NCBI GenBank assembly: GCA_963709525.1
Contig: CAVPXB010000004.1
Span: 62,001 to 126,000 of the forward strand
DNA: 64,000 nt
Direction: 5' to 3'
Source of the DNA: CAIWHR01 sp963709525
GTDB taxonomy: Bacteria; Pseudomonadota; Gammaproteobacteria; Burkholderiales; Casimicrobiaceae
Below are positions 25,580 through 35,448 of the stretch, in pieces (position 1 is the stretch's first letter; the number at the start of each line of letters is the position of its first letter). The translations under genes were made by a program, and so were the position numbers. Under the pieces are notes generated by a model. That model searched no databases. It was given only the letters and a program-made list of their open reading frames with translations, and was not told the DNA's origin.

Positions 25580-26662
25580 ATGAACATGACACCGAGATCA
25601 TTCGCCAACGACACCTTCCTGCGCGCCCTGCGCCGCGAGCCCACGCCGTACACGCCCGTCTGGCTGATGCGCCAGGCGGGCCGATACCTGCCCGAGTACA
25701 ACGCGACGCGGGCGAGGGCGGGAAGTTTTCTCGCGCTGGCCAAGAATCCGGCGCTGGCGACCGAGGTGACGCTGCAGCCGCTGGAGCGCTTTCCGCTCGA
25801 TGCGGCGATCCTGTTCTCGGACATCCTGACGGTTCCCGATGCAATGGGCCTCGGGCTCTATTTCGCCGAGGGCGAGGGGCCGCGCTTCGAGCGCACGGCG
25901 GCCGACGAAGCGTCGATCATGGCGCTGGCGGTTCCCGACCTGGCGAAGCTCCGCTACGTGTTCGACGCCGTCGCGTCGATCAAGACCGCGCTCGCCGGCC
26001 GGGTCCCGCTGATCGGTTTTTCCGGGAGCCCGTTCACGCTCGCCTGCTACATGATCGAGGGCGGCGGCAGCGCCGCCGATTTCGCGACCGTGCGCAAGCT
26101 TGCGTACGCGCGGCCGGACCTGATGCGCAGGATCATCGACGTCAACGCCGAGGCCGTTGCCGAGTACCTCAACGCGCAGATTGCCGCCGGGGCCGATGCG
26201 GTGATGATCTTCGACACCTGGGGCGGGCTTCTTTCCGCGGCAGGCTATCGGATCTGGTCGCTCGCGTCGATGCGCGCCGTGCTGGAGCGACTGCAGCCGG
26301 GGCCTGACGGTCGACCGGTACCCGCGATCGTGTTCACCAAGGGCGGCGGCCAGTGGCTCGACGAAATCGCGAAATGCGGGGCCGCAGGCGTGGGACTTGA
26401 TTGGACGGTGGACCTGGCCGAGGCGCGCAGGCGCGTCGGCGATTCCGTCGCGCTGCAGGGAAATCTCGATCCGCTGGTGCTGATGACCGATCCGGACACC
26501 GTGGTCCGCGAGGCGCGGGCCGTGGTTCGGGCCGCGGGGAAGAAGCCGGGCCACATCTTCAACCTGGGGCACGGGATATTGCCGACGACGCCGCCTGGCA
26601 ATGTGGCGGCGTTGGTCGATGCCGTGCACCGGGAGTCACGGGCGGTGATTGCGGGGGCTTGA
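25580..26662 (+). CDS. hemE: uroporphyrinogen decarboxylase
   Basis: Decarboxylates the four acetate side chains of uroporphyrinogen III to coproporphyrinogen III (cytoplasm, heme pathway). 360 residues. Conserved substrate-binding segments: PVWLMRQAGRYLPEY (about 26-40), ILFSDILTVPDAMGL (catalytic Asp region, about 76), GFSGSPFTLACYMIEGGGS, MIFDTWGGLL, and NLGHGILPTTPP near the C-terminus. The ATG is 13 bases after the gltD terminator. Downstream lies an unusual 623-base spacer before priA; the same hemE-priA neighbourhood is common in Betaproteobacteria. Confidence 0.97.
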   Translation: MNMTPRSFANDTFLRALRREPTPYTPVWLMRQAGRYLPEYNATRARAGSFLALAKNPALATEVTLQPLERFPLDAAILFSDILTVPDAMGLGLYFAEGEGPRFERTAADEASIMALAVPDLAKLRYVFDAVASIKTALAGRVPLIGFSGSPFTLACYMIEGGGSAADFATVRKLAYARPDLMRRIIDVNAEAVAEYLNAQIAAGADAVMIFDTWGGLLSAAGYRIWSLASMRAVLERLQPGPDGRPVPAIVFTKGGGQWLDEIAKCGAAGVGLDWTVDLAEARRRVGDSVALQGNLDPLVLMTDPDTVVREARAVVRAAGKKPGHIFNLGHGILPTTPPGNVAALVDAVHRESRAVIAGA

Positions 26663-26760
26663 CAAAGTCTGCCGGGCGGGTGCCAAGGGAGCTGGCCGCG
26701 CTTCATGTCGACTCGTTTCAGGGCTTGACAAAGCCCCGGAAAGGGCTGCGAGGGGGTCAC

Positions 26761-26947
26761 TTATGCACACGCGAATGTCAAGAGGGGGGCGGGAAGTCCA
26801 TCGCCCCGCGCCCCCGGGGATGGTGTTTGTAAGTATCTGAATATAATAATGAAAAAAAATCCATTTTCCGGTGTTGTAGCGGACCGTCACGCGAGGTCCG
26901 GCGGGCACTGCGCTGCGAGCGGGCACTTACGCACAAAGTTATCCACA
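26761..26947 (+). promoter_or_regulatory. cluster of three DnaA-box-like sites
   Basis: TTATGCACA at 26761-26769 and TTATCCACA at 26939-26947 both match the DnaA consensus TTATNCACA; TTACGCACA at 26927-26935 differs by one base and sits 3 bases before the third site. All three point the same way. The AT-rich island 26829-26868 lies between the first and second. The motif matches are direct; DnaA binding is inferred. Confidence 0.6.
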
Positions 26948-27115
26948 AGAACCGCGAGCCGTTGAACTCGGGCTCCATAGAAATGAAGGACTTGGCCCTG
27001 TTTGCTGTGATGCGTGTTGAGGAACCGCGCGTATCCGAGGTCGCAGATCGCCGCGGTTCCTGGCGAAGCACACCACCCGTGATCCGGCACGAAGAAATCT
27101 CGAACGAAGGTTTTC

Positions 27116-27181
27116 GTAGGAGCGCCTTCAGGCGCGAATGCGGCTCACGCGAAGCGGATTCGCGGCTGAAGGCGCTCCTAC
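27116..27181. repeat. REP-like inverted repeat
   Basis: Left arm begins GTAGGAGCGCCTTCAG (27116-27139 in full, 24 bases) and the right arm (27158-27181) is its complement with one mismatch; 18 bases separate them. The sequence GTAGGAGCG-CTTCAG-CGCGA is typical of repetitive extragenic palindromes known in Pseudomonas, Stenotrophomonas and Xanthomonas relatives. Single pair in this window. Confidence 0.75.
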
Positions 27182-27285
27182 AGGTGTTGACGTTTCATCG
27201 CGCCGGATCAACGGGACATCCATCGGGGATCGTTCTTCGGGTCCGTGGCGCCGCGATCTGCGAGACGGGCCGTTGGGGCGGGTGA

Positions 27286-29289
<2,004 letters not shown>

Positions 29290-29310
29290 GTCGGAATCAC
29301 TGCCGGACGG

Positions 29311-29316
29311 TATAAT
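29311..29316 (+). promoter_or_regulatory. -10 element upstream of argS
   Basis: Perfect TATAAT in the 71-base gap between the priA stop and the argS start. No convincing -35 lies 16-18 bases upstream (GAGTCG). The predicted transcription start near 29323 gives a leader of about 30-38 bases. Confidence 0.55.
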
Positions 29317-29360
29317 TTGCCCTTTGGCTGCTGGCGCACTCACTGCTCCCCTTGCACGTC

Positions 29361-31007
29361 GTGAACCAACTCAAGACCCAACTCGAACATTGGCTGGCCT
29401 CGGGGCTTGCCGCCGTCGCGCCCGAAGGCGCCGAGACGCCGGTCACCCTCGAGCGCCCCAAGACGGCCGCGCATGGCGACTATGCGTCGAACGTCGCGCT
29501 CCAGCATGCCAAACGGCTGCGGCGGAATCCGCGCGAGTTCGCGCAGGCGTTGATCGCTGCGCTGCCGGCGTCGCCATGGGTCGAACGAGCCGAAATCGCA
29601 GGCGCGGGGTTCATCAACCTCTTTCTGACGCCAGCGGCCCGGCAGGCGGTCGTGGCGCGCATCCTGGTCGATCGCGACCGCTACGGGCGCAGCGAATCCC
29701 GCCGCGGCGAGCGCGTGATGGTGGAATTCGTTTCGGCGAATCCGACCGGTCCGCTGCACGTCGGCCACGGGCGGCAGGCGGCGCTCGGCGATGCCGTCGC
29801 GGCGCTGCTCGAATGGCAGGGCGCCGAAGTCACGCGCGAGTTCTACTACAACGATGGCGGCCAGCAGATCCAGAACCTTGCGCTTTCGGTGCGGGCGCGG
29901 GCGCAGGAGCTGCTCGGCGAGCACTGCACGTTTCCCGAGGACGGCTATCACGGCGAGTACATCCGCGAGCTTGCGCAGCGCTTCCTGGCGGAGGTCGGGC
30001 ACGATCTCGGCGACATCGAGACGATACGGCGCTTCGCGGTGGCGGAACTGCGGCGCGAGCAGGACCGAGACCTGCAGGCCTTCGGCGTCCGCTTCGACAA
30101 CTACTACCTCGAGAGCTCGTTGTACGGCGATGGCCGGGTCGACGCCACGGTCTCGCGCCTCGCGGCATCGGGCATGACCTACGAATCCGAGGGTGCGCTG
30201 TGGCTCGCGACCACGCAGTTCGGCGACGACAAGGATCGCGTGATGCGCAAGTCGGACGGCGGCTACACGTACTTCATTCCCGATGTCGCGTATCACATCA
30301 CCAAGTGGGAACGCGGGTTCACCAAGGCGATCAACGTGCAGGGCTCCGACCATCACAGCACGATCACGCGCGTGCGTGCCGGGCTGCAGGCGGTCGGCCT
30401 GGGCATACCTGCCGGCTATCCCGATTACGTGCTGCACAAGATGGTCACGGTGATGAAGGGCGGCGAGGAAGTCCGCATCTCCAAGCGCGCGGGCAGCTAC
30501 GTCACGGTGCGCGACCTGATCGACGAGGTCGGGCGCGATGCGGTGCGTTTTTTTCTCGTGTCGCGCAAGGCCGACAGCGAGTTCACGTTCGACATCGACC
30601 TCGCCCGCTCCCAGTCGGAAGAAAATCCCGTCTACTACCTGCAATATGCGCATGCGCGGGTGTGCTCGGTGTTGAGGCAGGCCGGCATCGCGCACGAAGG
30701 CGCGCTCGATCTCCTTGCCGCCGCCGATTCAAGCGCGCTGACAAGCCCCTACGAGGAGGCCCTGTTGCGTCGCCTTGCCGATTTTCCGGAGGAGCTTGCG
30801 CTGGCGGCGAGGGAGCTGGCCCCGCACCTGGTGACTTTCTATCTCAAGGAAATCGCCGCCGATTTCCACAGTTACTATAATGCGGAGCGTTTCCTGGTCG
30901 ATGACGAGCGAATCCGGCAGGCGCGACTTCTGCTCGCAGCGGTGACCGGTCAGGTCATACGCAACGGGCTTGCGGTGCTGGGCCTCTCGGCGCCCGAGAA
31001 AATGTGA
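29361..31007 (+). CDS. argS: arginyl-tRNA synthetase
   Basis: Class I aminoacyl-tRNA synthetase charging tRNA-Arg. About 548 residues. An N-terminal Add1 domain recognises the D-loop. The HIGH motif is HVGHGRQ within NPTGPLHVGHG (about 125-137). The KMSK region is degenerate, MKGGEEVRISKRAG, as is normal for many ArgS. The anticodon-binding DALR domain is C-terminal (YAHARVCSVLRQAG ... FHSYYNAERFLVDD). Start chosen as GTG 29361 (VNQLKTQLEHWL); a TTG at 29352 is in frame and adds three residues. The stop overlaps the next gene's GTG start (GTGA). Confidence 0.95.
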   Translation: MNQLKTQLEHWLASGLAAVAPEGAETPVTLERPKTAAHGDYASNVALQHAKRLRRNPREFAQALIAALPASPWVERAEIAGAGFINLFLTPAARQAVVARILVDRDRYGRSESRRGERVMVEFVSANPTGPLHVGHGRQAALGDAVAALLEWQGAEVTREFYYNDGGQQIQNLALSVRARAQELLGEHCTFPEDGYHGEYIRELAQRFLAEVGHDLGDIETIRRFAVAELRREQDRDLQAFGVRFDNYYLESSLYGDGRVDATVSRLAASGMTYESEGALWLATTQFGDDKDRVMRKSDGGYTYFIPDVAYHITKWERGFTKAINVQGSDHHSTITRVRAGLQAVGLGIPAGYPDYVLHKMVTVMKGGEEVRISKRAGSYVTVRDLIDEVGRDAVRFFLVSRKADSEFTFDIDLARSQSEENPVYYLQYAHARVCSVLRQAGIAHEGALDLLAAADSSALTSPYEEALLRRLADFPEELALAARELAPHLVTFYLKEIAADFHSYYNAERFLVDDERIRQARLLLAAVTGQVIRNGLAVLGLSAPEKM

Positions 31008-31672
31008 CGCAGCAAGCGATCAGACCCACGATGATTTCCCGCACTTCGACGTCGCACCCGTTGCCCCGCCCGCGCGCCCGACACCGCAAGGCGGGAGGCG
31101 GCACGCTGGTGGGCGTGTTCATCGGTCTCGTGCTTGGACTTGCGCTGGCGGCCGGGGTCGCCTGGTACTTCACGAAGTCGGGCAGCCCGTACCAGCCGGC
31201 GACGCCCGGCCGCGAAACCCCGCGCGAGCCGGCGAAGGCGGCCAAGGCCGAGCCGGCTTCACCGGCGGCGGAGAAACCGCGCTTCGATTTCTATCGGATA
31301 CTGCCCGGCGCCGAAGAGCCCAGGGTGGCACCCAAGCCGGTCGAAAAGGCAACCCCCGACAAGGCGACGCTGGAGCGCGCCGCGCCCGGCAAGACCGCCG
31401 CCGGTGCGCCTGCCGGTACCGGCCCTGCGGCGGGTGGCGGTGAGCGATTCTGGTTGCAGGCCGGGTCGTTCGCCGGCGAGGCCGATGCCGAGAACCTGAA
31501 GGCGCAGTTGGCGCTCAGCGGCTGGGAGGCGGCGATCCAGTCGGCGTCGATCCCGGACAAGGGCGTGCGCTATCGTGTGCGTCTGGGCCCCTACGACAAT
31601 ACCGACGAACTCAACCGCATCAAGGCCGAACTGGGTCGGCGCGGTTTCGACGCCGCCGTCATCAAATACTGA
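31004..31672 (+). CDS. SPOR-domain membrane protein
   Basis: 222 residues. A short basic cytoplasmic N-terminus (PRPRARHRKAGG) is followed by one TM helix (about 34-56, TLVGVFIGLVLGLALAAGVAW), a Pro/Ala/Lys-rich periplasmic linker, and a C-terminal SPOR domain (about 148-222: FWLQAGSFAGEADAENLKAQL ... YRVRLGPYDN ... IKAELGRRGFDAAVIKY). SPOR domains bind denuded septal peptidoglycan, so a divisome-associated role (FtsN-like) is likely. The GTG start overlaps the argS stop; ATG 31031 is an alternative. The argS-SPOR-dsbA order is common in Betaproteobacteria. Confidence 0.9.
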   Translation: MTQQAIRPTMISRTSTSHPLPRPRARHRKAGGGTLVGVFIGLVLGLALAAGVAWYFTKSGSPYQPATPGRETPREPAKAAKAEPASPAAEKPRFDFYRILPGAEEPRVAPKPVEKATPDKATLERAAPGKTAAGAPAGTGPAAGGGERFWLQAGSFAGEADAENLKAQLALSGWEAAIQSASIPDKGVRYRVRLGPYDNTDELNRIKAELGRRGFDAAVIKY

Positions 31673-31798
31673 TCGTTCGCGGCGCTTACCCCGATGGGTG
31701 CCGGGAACTCGTGTCGGCGCCGACGGACCAACGAATGCTTTGCGCAGTTGCGAAAACCACCCAGGCGCCTCGCACGCCGATTTCCCGGAGTTCACGCC

Positions 31799-32470
31799 AT
31801 GTTGTCGATCCCGTCCCTCGTCCGATGCCTGCTGCCCTTCGCCGCGGCCCTGCTCGCGGCCGTCCCTGTCGCCACGAACGCGCAGGCGCCGGCGCTCGAG
31901 GAAGGCAAGAATTACATTCGACTCAAGAGCGCACAACCGGTCGAAAGCGGTAACAAGATCGAGGTTCTGGAGTTCTTTTCCTACGGCTGTCCGCACTGCG
32001 CCGATCTCGAACCGGAGTTGGCGGCGTGGCAAAAGGCGATGCCATCCGACGTCCAGTTCCGTCGGGTCCCCGTCGGATTCGGCCGCGAGTCCTGGGACAA
32101 TCTCGGCAAGGCCTACTACACGCTCGAGGCGCTCGGCGAGGACGCGCGCCTCACCCCGGAGCTGTTTGCCGCCTTGCATCGCGGCGGCGCCAACCTGAGC
32201 CTGCCGAAGACGTTCTTCGATTGGGCGGCCGGCAAGGGGCTCGACCGCAAGAAGGTCGAGGACATGTTCAACTCGTTCGCGATTGCCGGCAAGATGAACA
32301 AGGCGAACCAGATCGCGAAGGCGTATGCGGTGCAATCGGTGCCGCTGGTGATCGTCGACGGCAAGTTCCAGACGGCCTCCGACAAGGTCGGCTCGCACGC
32401 AATGATGCCGGCGGCGATCAACGCGCTGGTCGCCAAGGCCAGAAGCGAGCGGCCGAAGGCCAAGAGCTGA
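31799..32470 (+). CDS. dsbA: thiol:disulfide interchange protein DsbA
   Basis: Periplasmic oxidase that introduces disulfides into secreted proteins. 223 residues with a signal peptide (LLPFAAALLAAVPVATNAQA). The thioredoxin fold is interrupted by a helical domain; the active site CPHC is in FFSYGCPHCADLEP (about 64-67), identical to the E. coli dipeptide. The cis-Pro is in QSVPLVIVDGKF. ATG 31799 has GGAG about 9 bases upstream. Disulfide formation would serve the pilus and autotransporter proteins nearby. Confidence 0.96.
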   Translation: MLSIPSLVRCLLPFAAALLAAVPVATNAQAPALEEGKNYIRLKSAQPVESGNKIEVLEFFSYGCPHCADLEPELAAWQKAMPSDVQFRRVPVGFGRESWDNLGKAYYTLEALGEDARLTPELFAALHRGGANLSLPKTFFDWAAGKGLDRKKVEDMFNSFAIAGKMNKANQIAKAYAVQSVPLVIVDGKFQTASDKVGSHAMMPAAINALVAKARSERPKAKS

Positions 32471-32538
32471 CGCGTCGTGATCGCCGCGCGCCGCGGGCGG
32501 TGCAGCGTCGTTGGCCCGGCACACGGATGCATCAGGTT

Positions 32539-32612
32539 CCGTTCGGGCTGAGCCAGTCGAAGCCCCTTCGATCAGCTCAGGACAGGCACTTCGACAAGCT
32601 CGGAGCGAACGG
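32539..32612. repeat. dispersed TTCGACAAGCTC repeat, copy 1
   Basis: Begins CCGTTCGGGCTGAGCC and ends with an imperfect inverted copy ...CTTCGACAAGCTCGGAGCGAACGG, between dsbA and the SDR gene. It is preceded by GATGCATCAGG and followed by GGTTCGATGATGTTC...GCCGGACCA, flanks that recur at the copy near 62.2-62.9 kb. Confidence 0.75.
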
Positions 32613-32656
32613 TTCGATGATGTTCGCGCCGGACCAACGGCGTTTGACCGGCCCGC

Positions 32657-33421
32657 ATGAATGTCTTCATCACCGGCGCGAGCAGCGGCATAGGCGCGGC
32701 GCTCGCGCGGCACTATGCCGCCGCAGGCGCGAACCTCGGCCTCTATGCGCGGCGACAAGTCGCCCTGGACCAGCTGGTCGCGACGCTGCCGGCGGACGGG
32801 CGGGTGATCGCGCGTGCGGGCGACGTGCGCGATGCGAAGGCTCTCTCGGAGGCGGCGTCGGCGTTCATCACGCGCTTCGGCGCGCCCGACATCGTGATTG
32901 CCAATGCCGGCATCTCGCAGGGAACCCTGACCGAACACGTCGACGACGCGGCTGCGTTCCGCTCGATTTTCGACACCAACGTGCTCGGCATCGTCCACAC
33001 TTTCCAGCCGTTCCTCGCCGCGATGCGCGAGCGGCGACGCGGGACGCTGGTGGGTATCGCCAGCGTGGCGGGATTCCGGGGCCTGCCGGGGGCCGGCGCG
33101 TATTCGGCGTCGAAGGCGGCTGCGATCACCTATCTCGAGAGCTTGCGCGTCGAACTCATCGATTCCGGCCTGCAGGTGGTCACCATCTGCCCCGGCTATG
33201 TCGCGACGCCGATGACCGCGAAGAATCCCTACCGGATGCCGTTCCTGGTCGATGCCGACAGCGGCGCCCGGCTCACCGCGCGGGCGATCGAGCGGCAGCG
33301 CCGCTTCTATGTCTTTCCGTGGCCGATGGCGATCGTCGGCTGGGTGCTGCGTGCCTTGCCGCGTCCGGTGTACGACGCGCTGTTCAGGAACGCGCCGAGG
33401 AAGCCCCGGCGGCCCACCTGA
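32657..33421 (+). CDS. short-chain dehydrogenase/reductase
   Basis: Classical SDR of 254 residues. The cofactor loop TGASSGIGAALA is at about 6-17 and an Arg after strand 2 (YARRQ) favours NADP(H). NAG is in IANAGIS; the catalytic Ser-Tyr-Lys is in GIASVAGFRGLPGAGAYSASKAA; CPGYVATPM follows. The C-terminus has a hydrophobic stretch (FPWPMAIVGWVLRALP) that could associate with membrane, as in some steroid or lipid SDRs. Substrate unknown. Starts 45 bases after repeat copy 1. Confidence 0.88.
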   Translation: MNVFITGASSGIGAALARHYAAAGANLGLYARRQVALDQLVATLPADGRVIARAGDVRDAKALSEAASAFITRFGAPDIVIANAGISQGTLTEHVDDAAAFRSIFDTNVLGIVHTFQPFLAAMRERRRGTLVGIASVAGFRGLPGAGAYSASKAAAITYLESLRVELIDSGLQVVTICPGYVATPMTAKNPYRMPFLVDADSGARLTARAIERQRRFYVFPWPMAIVGWVLRALPRPVYDALFRNAPRKPRRPT

Positions 33422-33436
33422 CGCGGTCCCGCAACG

Positions 33437-33464
33437 AAAAACGGGCTGCCATCAGGGCAGCCCG
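33437..33464 (-). terminator. rho-independent terminator of the autotransporter gene
   Basis: On the minus strand CGGGCTGCC pairs with GGCAGCCCG (9 bp, 5-base loop; 33464-33442), followed by TTTTT (33441-33437). It lies 23 bases beyond the autotransporter stop and in the convergent gap with the SDR gene. Confidence 0.85.
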
Positions 33465-33487
33465 CATGCATCGCGACAACGCGTCGG

Positions 33488-35279
33488 TTACATCGGAATG
33501 CGCACGCCGACGGTGATGGCATAGCTGTCGCCATCGCTCTTGCTCGCCGTGCCCGATCCGGCGATGTATCCCGTGACCTTGCCGAACTCGGTCGCGGCGC
33601 CGACATTGAACTGCACCCAGTTGTCGTCGGGCTGGTACGCGGGAACGCTGAACCTGCCGCCCATCCCGTAGACCCCGGCACTGACCAGGCGCGCGTCGTT
33701 CTCCATCTCGTATTCCCAGGTCACCTTGGCGTACGGACGAATGTTGGCGAATCTGCCGCTGGCCTGCCAGCCCACGGAGAGTATCGACGACTTGCGTTCC
33801 TGCTGGTCGTAAGCCATCGTCGTGCTGCTGTTGCCCTGCTCCTGGAATCCGCGGACCGTGATCTCCTGGTAGGTGTACTTGGCGGTGGGGCCGTGGACCC
33901 AGTCGCCGGCATTGAACCAGTAGCCGCCGAGCAGGCGTCCGGTCATCGTCCAGCCGCGGGTGTTGCCGCTTTCGGTGCGCGTAGCGGTGCCGAGCGTGAT
34001 GTTGCGGTGGACGTCGCCGTAATCGAGGTCGGCGGCGCCGAGGGTCGCGCCCGCATACCACGGGCCTGCGCCGTAGCCGACATAAACCGTGGCCGACGTC
34101 TGGTTGAGCTTGTAGCCGCCGCTGCCGAAGTCGCCCTTGTTCTCGGTGAAGTCCGCCGATGCGCCGGCAAGAAGCTTGTCCGACAGGCGGATGTCGCCGC
34201 CGACCGAAAGCGTATTGAGCGTCGCGTCGCCGGACCGGAAGCCGCTGTCCATGTCGGGACTGGAATAGTCGTAGGCCGCCCAGGCTTCGAATTTGCCGCC
34301 CGGGCGCGTGGAGTTGGTACCGGACATCATCCGCCCGTCGAGCGCGCGCCAGCTGGCCTGCTCGACGGCGAGCGGCGCTTCGGCGAGAAAGGCGATCTGC
34401 TGGGGAGCGACGATGGTCGCGACGGTCGCCGCCGCCACCAGCGTGTGGAAACCGGTCGTCGGGTGAACTTCGTCGGCGAACAGCCACGTGGTCGCGCCCT
34501 TCGGATCCTTGAGCGTGCCGGGTCCGCAGGTCGCGGAACTCGCCGTCGTGCAGACGACGTCCTTGACGTTGGTGAAGCCGTAGAGCGACGGGTTGGCGAT
34601 GACCTCGCGCTGCAGGCCCGCATAGTTGACCGGGATCACCGTCAGCTTTGCGGCGCCGATCGCCGCATTGAGCGTCGAATTGTAGAGATCGCCGAGTTGC
34701 GTCAACTGGGCGGCAATGGCCGGCGTCGCCGCGTAGGGCGACTTTCCGGGATCCGGCAAGCCCTGCACGACGATGTACTTTGCGCCCGCTGCCTGTAGCC
34801 GCGCGGCCTGGCCGGCGAGGTCGATCGCCGACTGGGAAATTCCGGCGGTCAGTTGGGACGACGTGATCTGCCCCGCCAGATAGGCCGGCGCGAGCGCGAG
34901 CAAATCGTTGCCGCCGCCATTGATCTGGTACAGCGCGTTGGTGTCGATCGGTCCCTTGGCCAGGTACGCGGTCACCTGCTGCGCGATCGTCTGGTACGGA
35001 AGCGTCGACGGAAGATCGGGATTGATCGTGTTGACCCGCGCGCCCGCCATGGCGTAGTCGGTGCCGCCCTGTAACGAGGGGGTCGTCGTGAATGCCGAAG
35101 GACTGGCCGACATACATGGGTGCGGTGAGTCCCGGGTTGGTCGTACGGCGCGACCCGAACTGTCCGGCATCCGCGAGGCTGTCGCCGAAAATGTAGGTGT
35201 TGCTGAATTGCGCCATCGCCGGCGCGGCCATGCCCAGTGCCAGCGCTGTCGCGAGCGCCGTGCGGGTGAATATCCTCAT
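33488..35279 (-). pseudogene. GDSL-lipase autotransporter (apparent 1-base frameshift)
   Basis: Type Va autotransporter esterase like EstA. The start ATG (35279, with GAGGAG upstream) gives a signal peptide ending APAMAQ and the GDSL block YIFGDSLADAGQ (catalytic Ser). After MYVGQSFG the frame fails; the next frame resumes FTTTPSLQGGTDYAMAGARV. One extra base at 35093 explains it. The rest is intact: oxyanion residues in YQINGGGNDLL (Gly, Asn), the Asp/His dyad in FADEVHPTTGFH, then a C-terminal beta-barrel (about 300-596: FEAWAAYDYSS ... NVGAATEFGKVTGYIAG ... YAITVGVRIPM). Corrected length is about 596 residues. Surface-displayed lipid or ester hydrolysis is inferred from the family. Confidence 0.82.
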
Positions 35280-35448
35280 GAATCCGATCTCCTCAGGTGG
35301 AAACGCGTTGTTGTAGGGAACGGGCGATTCTGAACGTCCGGCGTGGATTCTAATCCAATTGCATGACGGTGCGGCGGGGCATTCGCGACCGGGGTCAACG
35401 CCCCGGCGTCTTCGCCCGTTCTGGTTGCACATGGTCGGGAGAGCACAG

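Larger units (their letters stand above)
26663..27285. other. hemE-priA spacer: duplicated TTGACAAAG, AT-rich tract, no gene
   Basis: 623 bases without a supportable gene. It holds GGGCTTGACAAAG twice (26654-26666, overlapping the hemE stop, and 26721-26733, 67 bases apart), an AT-rich island (26829-26868) containing TATAAT at 26842-26847 and a run of eight A, three DnaA-box-like 9-mers (listed separately), an inverted repeat GGAACCGCG/CGCGGTTCC (27021-27029, 27052-27060) and a REP-like element at 27116-27181. The base composition of the island is unlike the surrounding genes. Likely roles are the priA promoter and DnaA binding; both are inference. Confidence 0.6.

Noticed and set aside
26887..27090. 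A 67-codon minus frame in the hemE-priA spacer
   Set aside because: No ribosome site, no recognisable domain, and it overlaps the DnaA-box sites; chance frame.
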